From Silene conica (taxonomy: Eukaryota > Streptophyta > Magnoliopsida > Caryophyllales > Caryophyllaceae): 64,000 nucleotides of DNA. A program made the translations under genes and the position numbers. Positions 11,708 through 23,232 of this stretch are shown piece by piece. The notes beneath the pieces are model-generated. The model worked only from the letters and a program-made list of their open reading frames with translations, did not search any database and had not been told where the DNA came from. The stretch is taken from positions 56,255,048-56,319,047 of the forward strand of contig CM055311.2 in NCBI GenBank assembly GCA_029255685.2, given 5' to 3'. Numbering within the stretch: position 1 is the stretch's first letter; every line of letters starts with the position of its first letter.

Positions 11708-12242
11708 TTAGACGAGAATAATACCTACTGCAAGAACCTTTCCGGCTTTGAGGTCATTGAGATACTTCGGGCAATTCCGCTTCCAATGCCCCATCTTAGT
11801 GCAATAATGACACTTGCCTTCAACCTTTGTAGAGGATGAAGAAGCACCTTTCGAAAAGGTCTTCTCATTAGGAGATGTGAGTTTGAAGGCTTTGACATTT
11901 TTACCCTTATTAGCCTTTCGCTTAAACTTCCCTTTGCTTTTGTTCTCGATGTTAAGCACATCCTTCGTGGAACTCTCATTAAGTCCCATATCCCTCTCTG
12001 CTTGGACTAACATCTTATGCAACTCGTCCAAAGTGGTTTCTTGATTACGCATGTTATAGTTTACCCGAAACTGAACATACGATTTCACTTTTTTTTTTAG
12101 GGAGTCAAGAATTTTGTCAACAATAAGAGAGTCGGGAACATTCACCCCTTGCAACTACAAGGTTTCGGCTAGCTCAACTAGTTTGAGCACATGAGGACTA
12201 ATCCTTTGACCTTCCTTTAAGGTCAAATCAAAGAATGCGGAG
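11708..12242 (-). pseudogene. gag of the copia-type element, C-terminal part
   Basis: Minus-strand frame with a helical stretch (LDELHKMLVQAERDMG), a lysine-rich linker and the zinc knuckle CHYCTKMGHWKRNC (CX2CX4HX4C), the classic copia gag C-terminus that binds RNA during packaging. The frame ends shortly after the knuckle with no protease fused to it. Its N-terminal part lies at 20421-20794 on the far side of the nested Athila-like element. Confidence 0.85.
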
Positions 12243-13828
12243 TGATGCCCGTCGTTGAGGGTACCAAAGATAAATTTATAATTCCTAACTTTAACAATAG
12301 ATAGTGAAAGTCAGGGTCGAACCACAAGGAGGTGGGGAATGTTTATTGTTTGTTGTTTAATGTTTGAAGGTAATAAAATTCGGGGATTGATTGTTGATTT
12401 CTAAGTCTAAGGCAAGAAATAAAAATAAAACAAGAAAATAAAGATGAGATTAAAATATATAAAAAAGGATGCTAGGATGTTTGGGTAATAAAAAGCTAAG
12501 GTAATATTAATCCTAAGGTCAACATGTATTGCAGTCGCGTAAGGGGGTGTAACATATCTTTTTAAGTCTATGCTACCTAATAGCTCCTTTCGGCCTATGC
12601 TATTAGTTCCTAGGTCTCACAATTATTGGGTATCAACAATAAGGGTGATTCCTAAATTCCAGGTCACATGCCTTTCAGCCTTGAGTAACCTATCCGTCTT
12701 AAGGTGTAAACCAATGCCCTTCCCGTATCCTTCAATCTTGGGTAGGTCATTACTAACACCCTACAAGTCTCCTTATGGTCTCATTGCAGGATATTATAAT
12801 TGACAAGAAAAGACGAAATAAGAATACATACGCGGGTGGTCGACCGACCAGCTACTCCAGTCGGCCGACCACGGCCTCGGTCGACCGACCAGCTATTCCA
12901 GTCGGCCGACCGTGGTCCTGCTACAAGTCGGTCTTTCGAATTTTATTTACCTATGCATATTATCCCCTACATCCTAACATATGAAAATTAGCTACTCATA
13001 ATACTTAAGATGATTATAAAATTTGGAGTAAACATGGTAAACATGGTAAACAACTTAAACATGCGAGATCTAACAAAGCTTGAGATTCTGACTTAAACAA
13101 TTGTAATAAAACAACAAGAACGATAATAAAGCAAGATTAAAAGAGTAATTACCACAATTGGAATTAGGGCAGAAAGAAACAAACTTTATTGAATGCTTGG
13201 GATTTGTTGAAAGATTACTAAATAAAAGATGAACTAGATGGTAAAAGATTGAATAAAAGATACTCAGGTATGATAATAGATATCAAGCCTCTCTAAAAGC
13301 ATAAAAAGATCCCCTCTAACCCTAATCACAAGATTAGTTTATATAGGTAGAAAAAGTAAGAGTTTCCTAAAGACTCTAATTCTAATTTATTTCCGAAAAG
13401 AATTGCTCTGGGCTTCTGCGTCGGTCGGTCGACCTACTATGTGGGTCGGTCGACCGCTTCTTTCTGGGCTTCTTTTATTTTTGGCCTTCCTTGAGATTTT
13501 GGGCTCTATTAAAGTTCAGGCCTGGTCGGCCGACCCGTTTAGCTGGTCGGTCGACCGCCTCTGTACGGAAATCTTCGGATTTCTTCTTGTTTTGACTTTG
13601 GATACTTTGACTTTGACTCCAGTTGACTTTCCATTTATTCCTTAATTAAGCAAAAGACTTGAGGATACGGATTTGGTGCTAAATCGTCTCTTTTCTGCAT
13701 AAATCTGCAAAAGTGCATAAAAATACGAAAGTACACGATTTGTGGGAAATAAAGGCTAAAACATAGTAAATGAGCGACCAAATACGTGTAAAAATAGATG
13801 TAAAACATCATAAAATAGACACGTATCA
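12243..13828 (-). repeat. 3' LTR of the Athila-like element
   Basis: 1586 bp, TGATGCCCGTCG...CACGTATCA in window orientation. Contains GTCGACCGACC/GTCGGCCGACC hairpin motifs at 12838-12912, 13420-13460 and 13526-13560. Confidence 0.92.
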
Positions 13829-15852
13829 AATTCCCCAAACCAAACCCTTGCTTGTCCTCAAGCAAGAAGTAGACTCGATCCTAACTAATGGAACGATTTC
13901 AATCTCTGAGCGAAATTTACATGTTAGCCTAAACCAAAACCAAGTACAAAATGAGAAAGTATTTAAATCATGCAAACGAGTTATAGGTGTTGTCAGACTT
14001 GCAAAAAAAATAAAGACTATAGAGACTTTATACCATGGACTCTCGCGGTATGCTCGAGACACTCATGAAGCAAAGGGTGAGTATATGTAAAAGATAGGAA
14101 GAAGTAATTTTGTAGAGACTCTCACCTAACTGCGACCCATGGAAACATGCCTGCAATCTAACATGAACAAGAATTCCACAACTATGTATAACAAACTCAT
14201 TAAGTGACCCAGATACATGCAATTGAGGTAATGAAAGATATGTGAGGTAAAAGGTAAAAAATGGTTAAGATGTTTTTGGATATGTGGGGTTAGTAGCCAA
14301 GTTAGTAAAACCGTTTCCCAACAACATATTTCACAACTTTTTGATATTAAGAATGTGCTCTTTTTGTGGCACAACTCTCACATTGAATATAAGAAAGGAC
14401 TCCCAAATATTTTTGAATGAAGCACGGGAGTGATAACATATAAAAGAAAGGGATATTTTGGAACGAATTTTGAATCTGATATCGTGAGTTGGTCGGCCGA
14501 CCTATGCAAGCGGTCGGTCGACTGGCTTCCTGTGTTTTCCGGATTTTTTCCATTTTTCTTTTCTTTCTTTTTCTGAATTTTTCTGTTCTTTTTTCTTTTC
14601 TTGCTTTCTTTTCTCTTTTTGTTCAAGATAGCATACAAACCAAGATGCCTCAAAAAATAATCCAATGACCACAATTACTAGCTTGGAAGGGTAGGCTAAG
14701 TATGGGATGTAGTTTTTGGGGAAATAAAAAAGACAATTTTGGCTATGTCAAGCTTATGGGTAAATATGAGAAAAGGGATCTTAAATGCACGTACCAAGAC
14801 TCACAACACGAGAAAGTAAAACAAGTATATAGCAATTCAAGTTCATGTTTATGCATATTGATGTAACATGTTCCAAGGGGAGTACTACTCACATCCTAGA
14901 CAACTGGTTTAAGAATGAAACCAGGAAATAAAGCTCTAAACCTTAGAATGTATAGTAGGTTGCCAAGGTATAAGTCAAGTCTCAAGATATGCAAGTTGAC
15001 AAAAACTCGTAGATATGCAAAAGACTCTCATACTAAAACAAGTTGACAAGGCAAGGTAAAGGCATAAACATGTAGGATAGCTAGATCATCCTTGAAATAC
15101 TTTCGTTCCGATTTGACCTATATGCTAAAATAAACGTACATTTTTTTGGAATTTTTTTGAATTTTTGAATTTTTTTGTATTTTTCTTTTGTATATGTAAG
15201 AGAAATAAAGAAAAGAACAATGCAAGACAGAAATGCAGTAAACGTGTGACAATATGCAATGCATGTAACACGAAACCATTCCCCAAACCAACCCGCACAA
15301 TGTCCCCATTGTGCATTAGCCTAAGTAGAGGTTTCACAAAATTAAAGAGAAGATGCAAGGAAAAAAAATAAAAACCAAGGAAAACTGGAAAGAACTCACT
15401 GGGTTATGATGCGCATGAGAAAAACCTCCCCAAACCAGCGTAAGCTGGGAGGTTTTGGTGGCTAGCAGTGCCATTCAAGTAACCAAATCAATTTCACGAT
15501 TTCCAAGGAAGAGAAACGAAAGACCGCAGCGGACAGTAGGTCGACCGACCGCGGATTCTGGTAGACCGACCTCCTGTGAATCACAGAAGATTTAGCGATA
15601 CAGCGACTCTGGTCGACCGACTGATGTTTCTGGTCGGTCGACCCTCTGCGTCCTGGAGGTCTTCGTTTCTTTGTAAAATCTGAAAAAAAAAACAAGAAAG
15701 TACGCGCGCCCAACAATGCGCGAGACGCCAAAAACGATTCTAAAGTCTTAACTACTCAAACATAAAGGAAAGGATCTAAAACTACGAGCAAACCAAAATA
15801 AGAAGTTTCACACAACAAAAATAAATTGTTTAAAAAATTGTAACCAAAACAA
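13829..15852 (-). other. Non-coding region between gag-protease and 3' LTR (Athila-like)
   Basis: Polypurine tract at 13829-13865, then 2 kb with only short frames. No pol domain is readable. Contains further GTCGACCGACC-type motifs at about 14490-14523 and 15537-15650, and T/A-rich tracts near 14540-14620 and 15125-15210. Confidence 0.7.
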
Positions 15853-18705
15853 CTATCCGCTAAAGATGCGGAAAATATCCGACCACGGCTTCTGACGACA
15901 TGCCGTAGTCTCCACGGTTTTTGCTTTAGTAGCAAAACACATCTTCTTTACGCCGTCGCAAAGCATATGCGATGGTCTCTCCTCTTGAGCTTGCCTTCTC
16001 TTCTTCTTCTCCCCCCGATCCATGACGTCTGGGTCCTCATCTTCTTCATAGCTTAGGCATCCCATTCCTCCTCTCTGGATGATGACTTCCTTCACTTTGG
16101 GTTTCCCCAAACCAGTTCCTGCAATGGTCATAATAGAAGTGTCCTCCCTACTGCTCCCATTCTGGGGCGGAGGTGTAAAAACAGATACAGGAACTGGTAA
16201 TAAAGATGGAGAAGTAGTGATGACCTCATACTTCTTCTCAGAAGTGATAGCATTACAAGTGATGGGGGTCATAGCATCCTTCTTCCTATAAGATAGGCCA
16301 TAGATAATAGAATGCTTGCCTACTTTGAAGGTTAGAGTCCCATTGCCTACATCTATAATGGCACCTGCAGTGTGAAGGAAAGGTCTTCCTAGAATTATAG
16401 GTATATGGGCATCCTCTGGGATGTCCAAAACCACAAAGTCAACTGGGAAGAAGAACCTGTCAATACGGACAGGGATGTTTTCCAACACTCCTATAGGTTC
16501 CATAGATGTGCGATCTGCCATCTGGACTGTCATACTGGTCACTGCAAATTCGGTCATTCCTAGTTTTAAGGCAACGCTTAGGGGCATGACACTTATACTA
16601 GCACCTAAGTCGCACAAAGCCTTCTTGACTGGGAAGGTTCCTATATTACAGGGGACAGAAAAACTACCAGGGTCTTCCAATTTATGAGGGGCTATGACAT
16701 GAGACAAAAAGCTAGATGACTCTTCAGTGAGGGCCACCGACTCAACCTTTTCTAGAGACCTCTTTCTCGACAAAAGCTGTCTCATAAATTTAAGATAGGA
16801 AGGAACTTGTTGAACTAATTCTAAAAACGGGACTTGAACATTTAATGAACGAATCACATCCTTAAATTTGTCAAAAGATACCTGATCCTTTGAAGGCACG
16901 AGTCTTTCTGGGAAAGGAGCAGCTGAGGACTCAGTATTTGCAGCCCTTTTTAGAAACCTGGGGGTCTTGTCACCCCGGAAAAGAAAATCCCGCAAGTTGT
17001 TCGGCAAATCTGGGCGAAAGGGAACTTCGGGTTTTGCTTCAGTGGTCGATCGACCAGTTTTCTGTTCAGGTAAAATTTTCGGGTCCTGATCTGTGGTCGG
17101 TCGACCAGAATCTCCGGTCGGTCGACCGACTTCGCTGCTACTCGCCTGTTTTTCTTCCTTGCTCCCCACTTTAGCTCCACTTCGCAGAGAGATGATGTTT
17201 AGAGTCTCTTTTTTCTGGTCCGGTTTAGTTGGAAGCTGACCCGGAGCCTTAGTATCATTCTTGCTCGCAATTTGAGCAATCTGGGACTCTAACATCTTCA
17301 TCCCTGCTTCTCTAGCCTGTGACTCCTTCTGTATCAACCCGATAAGATTTTGGATAAGAGCATCTGTGTTGGGTGGTGGATTAGAAGGTGGTTGAGGGTT
17401 GAAAGGTGGTTTTTGAAAATTTTGTTTATGTGGGGGTAAATATGTGGAATTTTGCTGAGGTTGCATGTGTTGTGGGTTTTGAACATTCTGGCTTGTCCAC
17501 CTCAAGTTGGGATGGACATTATTATTCGGGTCATAGAAATTGTTCCCACGATAGTGTTGAAAAGCGGCACATGTTTCATTAGATGAAGTACAGAATTTTG
17601 ACACATGCCCTTCTCCACCACACCTCTCACAAGCAAAGGGTCCGTCCTGAACGGCGTTTACTTGGTATATTCCTCCCTTGCTTCCACTCCCTAGATTGAG
17701 CTTTCCTGCAGCCTCAAATTTTTCTAACTTAGCTGTCAAGGCCTCAATCGCTGATAGGTTGTATTCAGATTTCCTCTGGTTTCCTCTAGAAGTACCATGC
17801 TCAGCGCGGTGCACAGCAACATCTTCTATCAACTTGAGACCCTTAGTCTCTCCTGAATTATCTTGGAATCTCCCATTAGCTGCAGCATCTAGATAGGCCC
17901 TGTTGTCATCATAGAGGCCATTGTAGAACTGGTTGCAAAGAAACCATTGTTCGAATCCGTGATGTGGTATGGATCGAACAAGTCTCTTGAACCTGTCCCA
18001 CGCCTCGCTAAAGTCTTCATTGGGACCCTGCTTGAAATTGGTAATCTGCGCCCTTAAAGCATTAGTCTTTGATGCAGAATAGTATTTCCTGTAGAATGTT
18101 AAGGCTAAGGTGTTCCAATCTGTGACTCCCGCAGCAGTGCGGTCTAGATCTCTGTACCACTCTCTCGCAGAGTCCCTAAAGGAGAAGATGAACATGGTCT
18201 GTTTAATCTGGTCCTGCGTCACTCCTTCTGGGGGTGCTATAGAGCATATGTAATCTGTGAAGATTTCAATATGCTTAGCAGCATCCTCATTGGCCGAGCC
18301 TCCAAATTGGTTTCTTTCAACCATAGTTATGTAGGCGGGCTTGGCCTCGAATGGCTTCCCAGTACCTGTAGGTAAAGTGAACCCTTTGTATAGGTCCTTT
18401 GCCTGAGGCATGGAGTGACTGGCGATAGTAGCTTCTTCTGCCATATCTTCTTCTTCTTTAGGAAAAACTGGAAAGTAGGTAAAAGGTGGTGTTTTTGGTG
18501 AAGGTGGATTGATGGGTGAATTTGGTTGTGAAGGTGGTGTTTTTGGTGAAGATGGTAATGATGGTTGTTCGAAAAAGTCTTCTTGAAATAAGGAAGATGG
18601 TGAACCTCCTTCCTGATTTGCTAGAAGTTGCTTTCTTCTTTCTCTAAGAGTCCTCTCAATTTCGAGGTCAAGTGGTAGGAGTTCTCCTTGAACTGACCTG
18701 CGCAT
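15853..18705 (-). CDS. Gag-protease polyprotein of the Athila-like element
   Basis: One open frame of 950 codons on the minus strand from an ATG at 18705. Order: a Pro/Ser-rich segment (residues about 30-75); a retrotransposon gag capsid domain (about 160-280, REWYRDLDR and FYRKYYSASKTNALR); a knuckle-like CERCGGEGHVSKFC (about 360-375); a long Asn/Gln/Pro-rich linker; then an aspartic protease (about 680-800) with DLGASISVMPLSVALKLG at the active site (DLG where DTG is usual, as in Athila) and the flap-side IILGRPFLHTAGAIID. The frame is uninterrupted, which fits its young LTRs. Near residues 525-560 it runs through a GTCGACCGACC repeat and reads VGRPTGDSGRPTTDQ. No pol follows. Confidence 0.88.
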   Translation of the reverse strand: MRRSVQGELLPLDLEIERTLRERRKQLLANQEGGSPSSLFQEDFFEQPSLPSSPKTPPSQPNSPINPPSPKTPPFTYFPVFPKEEEDMAEEATIASHSMPQAKDLYKGFTLPTGTGKPFEAKPAYITMVERNQFGGSANEDAAKHIEIFTDYICSIAPPEGVTQDQIKQTMFIFSFRDSAREWYRDLDRTAAGVTDWNTLALTFYRKYYSASKTNALRAQITNFKQGPNEDFSEAWDRFKRLVRSIPHHGFEQWFLCNQFYNGLYDDNRAYLDAAANGRFQDNSGETKGLKLIEDVAVHRAEHGTSRGNQRKSEYNLSAIEALTAKLEKFEAAGKLNLGSGSKGGIYQVNAVQDGPFACERCGGEGHVSKFCTSSNETCAAFQHYRGNNFYDPNNNVHPNLRWTSQNVQNPQHMQPQQNSTYLPPHKQNFQKPPFNPQPPSNPPPNTDALIQNLIGLIQKESQAREAGMKMLESQIAQIASKNDTKAPGQLPTKPDQKKETLNIISLRSGAKVGSKEEKQASSSEVGRPTGDSGRPTTDQDPKILPEQKTGRSTTEAKPEVPFRPDLPNNLRDFLFRGDKTPRFLKRAANTESSAAPFPERLVPSKDQVSFDKFKDVIRSLNVQVPFLELVQQVPSYLKFMRQLLSRKRSLEKVESVALTEESSSFLSHVIAPHKLEDPGSFSVPCNIGTFPVKKALCDLGASISVMPLSVALKLGMTEFAVTSMTVQMADRTSMEPIGVLENIPVRIDRFFFPVDFVVLDIPEDAHIPIILGRPFLHTAGAIIDVGNGTLTFKVGKHSIIYGLSYRKKDAMTPITCNAITSEKKYEVITTSPSLLPVPVSVFTPPPQNGSSREDTSIMTIAGTGLGKPKVKEVIIQRGGMGCLSYEEDEDPDVMDRGEKKKRRQAQEERPSHMLCDGVKKMCFATKAKTVETTACRQKPWSDIFRIFSG
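17043..17130. repeat. GTCGACCGACC-type hairpin motifs inside the gag-protease frame
   Basis: GGTCGATCGACC at 17044-17055, GGTCGGTCGACC at 17096-17107 and GGTCGGTCGACCGACC at 17116-17131. They match the motifs in the LTRs of the same element, and the reading frame stays open through them. Confidence 0.75.
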
Positions 18706-18807
18706 AAGATGGAAACTACAAGAAAAAAGTGAGAAGGTTTAAGGAACAAAAAGTTCCTTAAACAAAGAGAAACAAAAACAAAAAAAACAATAAACACTGG
18801 CGTCACC

Positions 18808-18826
18808 TCCCCGGCAACGGCGCCAA
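18808..18826 (-). promoter_or_regulatory. Primer binding site of the Athila-like element
   Basis: The reverse complement reads TTGGCGCCGTTGCCGGGGA, four bases from the LTR start at 18831. This is the well-known Athila-type primer site, distinct from the tRNA-Met site of the Tekay and copia elements. Confidence 0.85.
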
Positions 18827-18830
18827 AATT

Positions 18831-20415
18831 TGATGCCCGTCGTTGAGGGTACCAAAGATAAATTTATAATTCCTAACTTTAACAATAGATAGTGAAAGTC
18901 AGGGTCGAACCACAAGGAGGTGGGGAATGTTTATTGTTTGTTGTTTAATGTTTGAAGGTAATAAAATTGGGGGATTGATTGTTGATTTCTAAGTCTAAGG
19001 CAAGAAATAAAAATAAAACAAGAAAATAAAGATGAGATTAAAATATATAAAAAAGGATGCTAGGATGTTTGGGTAATAAAAAGCTAAGGTAATATTAATC
19101 CTAAGGTCAACATGTATTGCAGTCGCGTAAGGGGGTGTAACATATCTTTTTAAGTCTATGCTACCTAATAGCTCCTTTCGGCCTATGCTATTAGTTCCTA
19201 GGTCTCACAATTATTGGGTATCAACAATAAGGGTGATTCCTAAATTCCAGGTCACATGCCTTTCAGCCTTGAGTAACCTATCCGTCTTAAGGTGTAAACC
19301 AATGCCCTTCCCGTATCTTTCAATCTTGGGTAGGTCATTACTAACACCCTACAAGTCTCCTTATGGTCTCATTGCAGGATATTATAATTGACAAGAAAAG
19401 ACGAAATAAGAATACATACGCGGGTGCTCGACCGACCAGCTACTCCAGTCGGCCGACCACGGCCTCGGTCGACCGACCAGCTATTCCAGTCGGCCGACCG
19501 TGGTCCTGCTACAAGTCGGTCTTTCGAATTTTATTTACCTATGCATATTATCCCCTACATCCTAACATATGAAAATTAGCTACTCATAATACTTAAGATG
19601 ATTATAAAATTTGGAGTAAACATGGTAAACATGGTAAACAACTTAAACATGCGAGATCTAACAAAGCTTGAGATTCTGACTTAAACAATTGTAATAAAAA
19701 ACAAGAACGATAATAAAGCAAGATTAAAAGAGTAATTACCACAATTGGAATTAGGGCAGAAAGAAACAAACTTTATTGAATGCTTGGGATTTGTTGAAAG
19801 ATTACAAAATAAAAGATGAACTAGATGGTAAAAGATTGAATAAAAGATACTCAGGTATGATAATAGATATCAAGCCTCTCTAAAAGCATAAAAAGATCCC
19901 CTCTAACCCTAATCACAAGATTAGTTTATATAGGTAGAAAAAGTAGGAGTTTCCTAAAGATTCTAATTCTAATTTATTTCCGAAAAGAATTGCTCTGGGC
20001 TTCTGCGTCGGTCGGTCGACCTACTATGTGGGTCGGTCGACCGCTTCTTTCTGGGCTTCTTTTATTTTTGGCCTTCCTTGAGATTTTGGGCTCTATTAAA
20101 GTTCAAGCCTGGTCGGCCGACCCGTTTAGCTGGTCGGTCGACCGCCTCTGTACGGAAATCTTCGGATTTCTTCTTGTTTTGACTTTGGATACTTTGACTT
20201 TGACTCCAGTTGACTTTCCATTTATTCCTTAATTAAGCAAAAGACTTGAGGATACGGATTTGGTGCTAAATCGTCTCTTTTCTGCATAAATCTGCAAAAG
20301 TGCATAAAAATACGAAAGTACACGATTTGTGGGAAATAAAGGCTAAAACATAGTAAATGAGCGACCAAATACGTGTAAAAATAGATGTAAAACATCATAA
20401 AATAGACACGTATCA
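18831..20415 (-). repeat. 5' LTR of the Athila-like element
   Basis: 1585 bp, nearly identical to 12243-13828. GTCGACCGACC-type motifs recur at 19425-19502, 20008-20045 and 20111-20150. Confidence 0.92.
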
Positions 20416-20420
20416 CGGAG

Positions 20421-20794
20421 GCCGCCTCATATTGGATCACCCTAGGAGCTTGCGAAAACATGGTCGCAACTCTAGTATAAATCTCATTAGCCGTGGCTAA
20501 CTTAATCATTCTTCTTTGGAGATCCGGCTCCATCGAAAATATAAGCACGTTCTTAAGAGCATGCGACTCTTTCATGTAGGTCTCATAGGCCTCACGAGTC
20601 GCCTCCGACGCACGAGCGGTCGGACTGGGAGGAGCGGCAATGGTAAGATAACGAGTCTTATCGTCAGCTTCCGCGGCCAACACTAATTGGGCGTCCCAAT
20701 CCTTAAAATTGGCGCCATGCTTCTGAAGCTTGTAACGATCCATAAAGGACCGAAGCCATGAAACGTGTGGGAGTGGTGGAGCGTTATTTGCCAT
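20421..20794 (-). pseudogene. gag of the copia-type element, N-terminal part
   Basis: Starts with an ATG at 20794 (peptide MANNAPPLPHVSWLRSFMDR). It continues through the tryptophan-containing helices typical of copia gag capsid (FKDWDAQL, AYETYMKESHALKNVLI) up to the insertion point of the nested element at 20420. The gene is split by that insertion and cannot act as it stands. Confidence 0.85.
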
Positions 20795-23218
20795 TGAAGA
20801 TTGATAGTTTAATATGAACTACAAATGAAAATAAAGGAACTAAAACACAATTATCGTTTTAATAATTAAATTAAGTTGTAAATTTTAAACAACTTAAACA
20901 TCTACTTAATGATCTCTTACCCAATTAAGTAAATGATCCCGAGACCCAAATACACACTAACTCGGGCACGGTTTAGCCGATACATCTCTCATTAATATGA
21001 CTCGGTAGATTAACCCCTTAATCGATTCTACTTTTAGAACTCTCGGTCGATAAAATTACACTAATTCTTATCTTAGCCCGAACTTATTACCACTACGGTG
21101 GCTCGAATACCTTCGTCGAGATCAACCAAATTTCGAGAATGTAATCATATTACCCCACTTCACCAACGTAATAAGGTTTGCACCCCGGTTTAGCCGAGCC
21201 TACTCCCTTATGAAGAAGATCCTTCGCGGGTTCTTTACTATTTGGTAAGGCTATGTCTCGATTTTTAAATAACGTAAGAGATCTTGTCAATTTATTATCT
21301 ATCTCCTTTAAGTGAACTAAGTCGGTGAATTATCGATAAATTGATTAACACGGTCGATAAAATCGATGAAATGCATGAGTTTGAATGACGATTTGGCTAT
21401 GCATGCAAACATGATAAGCATAAATAAAAGCATAAATAATAAAAGCATAAATAAATCCTAGTATGGCCTTTCCTAAAATAGAAAATAAAGTAAATTACAA
21501 ATTCGGAAACCAACTCCTTTGGTCCCTTGAACTTTACACGTGGCACGCATCCCAAGGCAAACTCCGTCTTGGTCGGAACTCCTTTCCGAAATGGCACCGT
21601 CTTCAAGGATCTCCGGAATTACAAATAATTACAATTTTTCTATCTATTTTATACATTATAAAATAAAACAATAAAATAACGTGATACGAGATCACATTAA
21701 ATTACAACCGAATCGATAAACCCTTACATTACTGGAAATATCGATTAAAATCTAAGGCCATACTAAGCAATTACATAATTCAAAATTACATAAATAAATT
21801 ATGACATTCATAAACAATAATTAAATATGCAATGCTTATGTAAAATGCAAAACCTAAGCCAAATCGTCCTATTTAAACACATTTTAAATATCGTTATTCG
21901 TAATAACACGGTTTTATGGAATAACGTGATTTTAACATTTTTAAAATCACTAATCACTTTATGAATAACTATTCACGTTTTAGTTAAGTATCCTAACACA
22001 TTTTAGGATTCAAAATTTAGTCTTACTCAAATTTGGAAATAGCTTAACCTTTTATTATAATATTGTTCGATTTTAATCGGTTTTACGGGAAATAGCATTA
22101 AAATAATCAAAACGAGTCATAAAATATTTTGAAAATTCAAAATTCAAATTTTGAACATACTGAAAGTTTTCTTAAAATTTCAGATCCTTAAAACATTAAT
22201 ATTTTCGAAATAGACTATTTATCTCGTAATATTGCCGTGTAACATGCAAAATTAGACGGAAATTCAAAATTACCTCAAAAATTATGCAATAAAATACTAA
22301 TAAAATCTTTACATCTTCCAAGACACTCAAAGTGACTGAAAAAATGCATAAAAATCAGTATTACACTGTTCAAAGGCTGAAATAATAATTATGACTCTTA
22401 CAAATTTCAATTTTCAACTTTAACCTTTTAAAATTAAAAATCAAAAACCAGAAACTTTTGGCACCCAAGAAAAATATGATGATGATCATATCAAATATGA
22501 CTAATATGGGTTAAATTTTTGGACCATTTTAGCAACTTTACTATTTTTAATAAATCGTGTCATATATTGCTCGATTTTACCGATTAAAATCATTTCTCAT
22601 GCAAAATTCGAAATAATTAGCTCAAAAATTACATGCATGCTAGAAATAATATATATGACACTATTTAAGCTAAAATATGTCACTAATATTACGATTTTTA
22701 CGATAAAAATCAATATTCATGCAATATTAAAGAAATATTTCTGGAAAATTCATCATATATTTTATATATTGCATGTGACATCTACAAAAAAAATTTATAG
22801 TCAAATTCATAATATAACTATTTAACCCATATTTATCTCATTTTATGACTATTTAACCTTTAAAAATTCATAAACCATGCATAAAACTTAAATAATTTCG
22901 AAAATTATATATTCATAATATGTTAAATGCATGTGAGAACATATTTAAAAATCTCGGCCAGAAACATTATTTAGCTATTTTTCCCATATTAAAACATTTT
23001 TAACCGATTTTAAGCATTAATTAAACAATTTAATTACAATATTGAACAATATTATTCAATAAATCATTCAAAATGACTTAAAACTATTTTAAGACCAGAA
23101 AGTATACATGCATTAAGATTTTCGTGCATACCTATATGTACTAATCATTTTCGTTTTTAATTAAAATCGTATTTTCTCGCAAAAACGTAAAAATCGAGTT
23201 GCATGCAAGCAACCTAAT
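20795..23218 (-). other. 5' leader of the copia-type element
   Basis: About 2.4 kb between the primer binding site and gag. It is strongly AT-rich with only short frames. No gene, tRNA or structured repeat was recognised. Confidence 0.6.
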
Positions 23219-23230
23219 GCTCTGATACCA
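23219..23230 (-). promoter_or_regulatory. Primer binding site of the copia-type element
   Basis: The reverse complement is TGGTATCAGAGC, complementary to the 3' end of initiator tRNA-Met, two bases from the LTR end at 23233. Confidence 0.88.
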
Positions 23231-23232
23231 CT

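Larger units (their letters stand above)
12243..20415 (-). mobile_element. Athila-like LTR element with gag-protease only (TR-GAG-like)
   Basis: A complete 8173-bp insertion in the copia gag gene, flanked by the 5-bp duplication CGGAG (12238-12242 and 20416-20420). LTRs are 12243-13828 and 18831-20415. By eye they differ at about seven bases and one small indel (roughly 0.5%), so insertion was within a few hundred thousand years at usual plant rates. The primer site resembles TTGGCGCCGTTGCCGGGGA, as in Athila elements, and the polypurine tract ends in ...GGTTTGGGGAATT. Between them lie a single 950-codon gag-protease frame and about 2 kb of non-coding DNA. RT, RNase H and integrase are absent. 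The element looks whole for what it carries and would need pol in trans. Confidence 0.9.

Noticed and set aside
12570-12984. Paired small frames in both Athila-like LTRs (also 19158-19579, 13403-13645, 19990-20232)
   Set aside because: Identical only because the LTRs are identical; no homology to known proteins that I can recognise.
20222-20415. C-terminal extension of the copia gag frame
   Set aside because: It is the LTR end of the inserted Athila-like element read through by chance.
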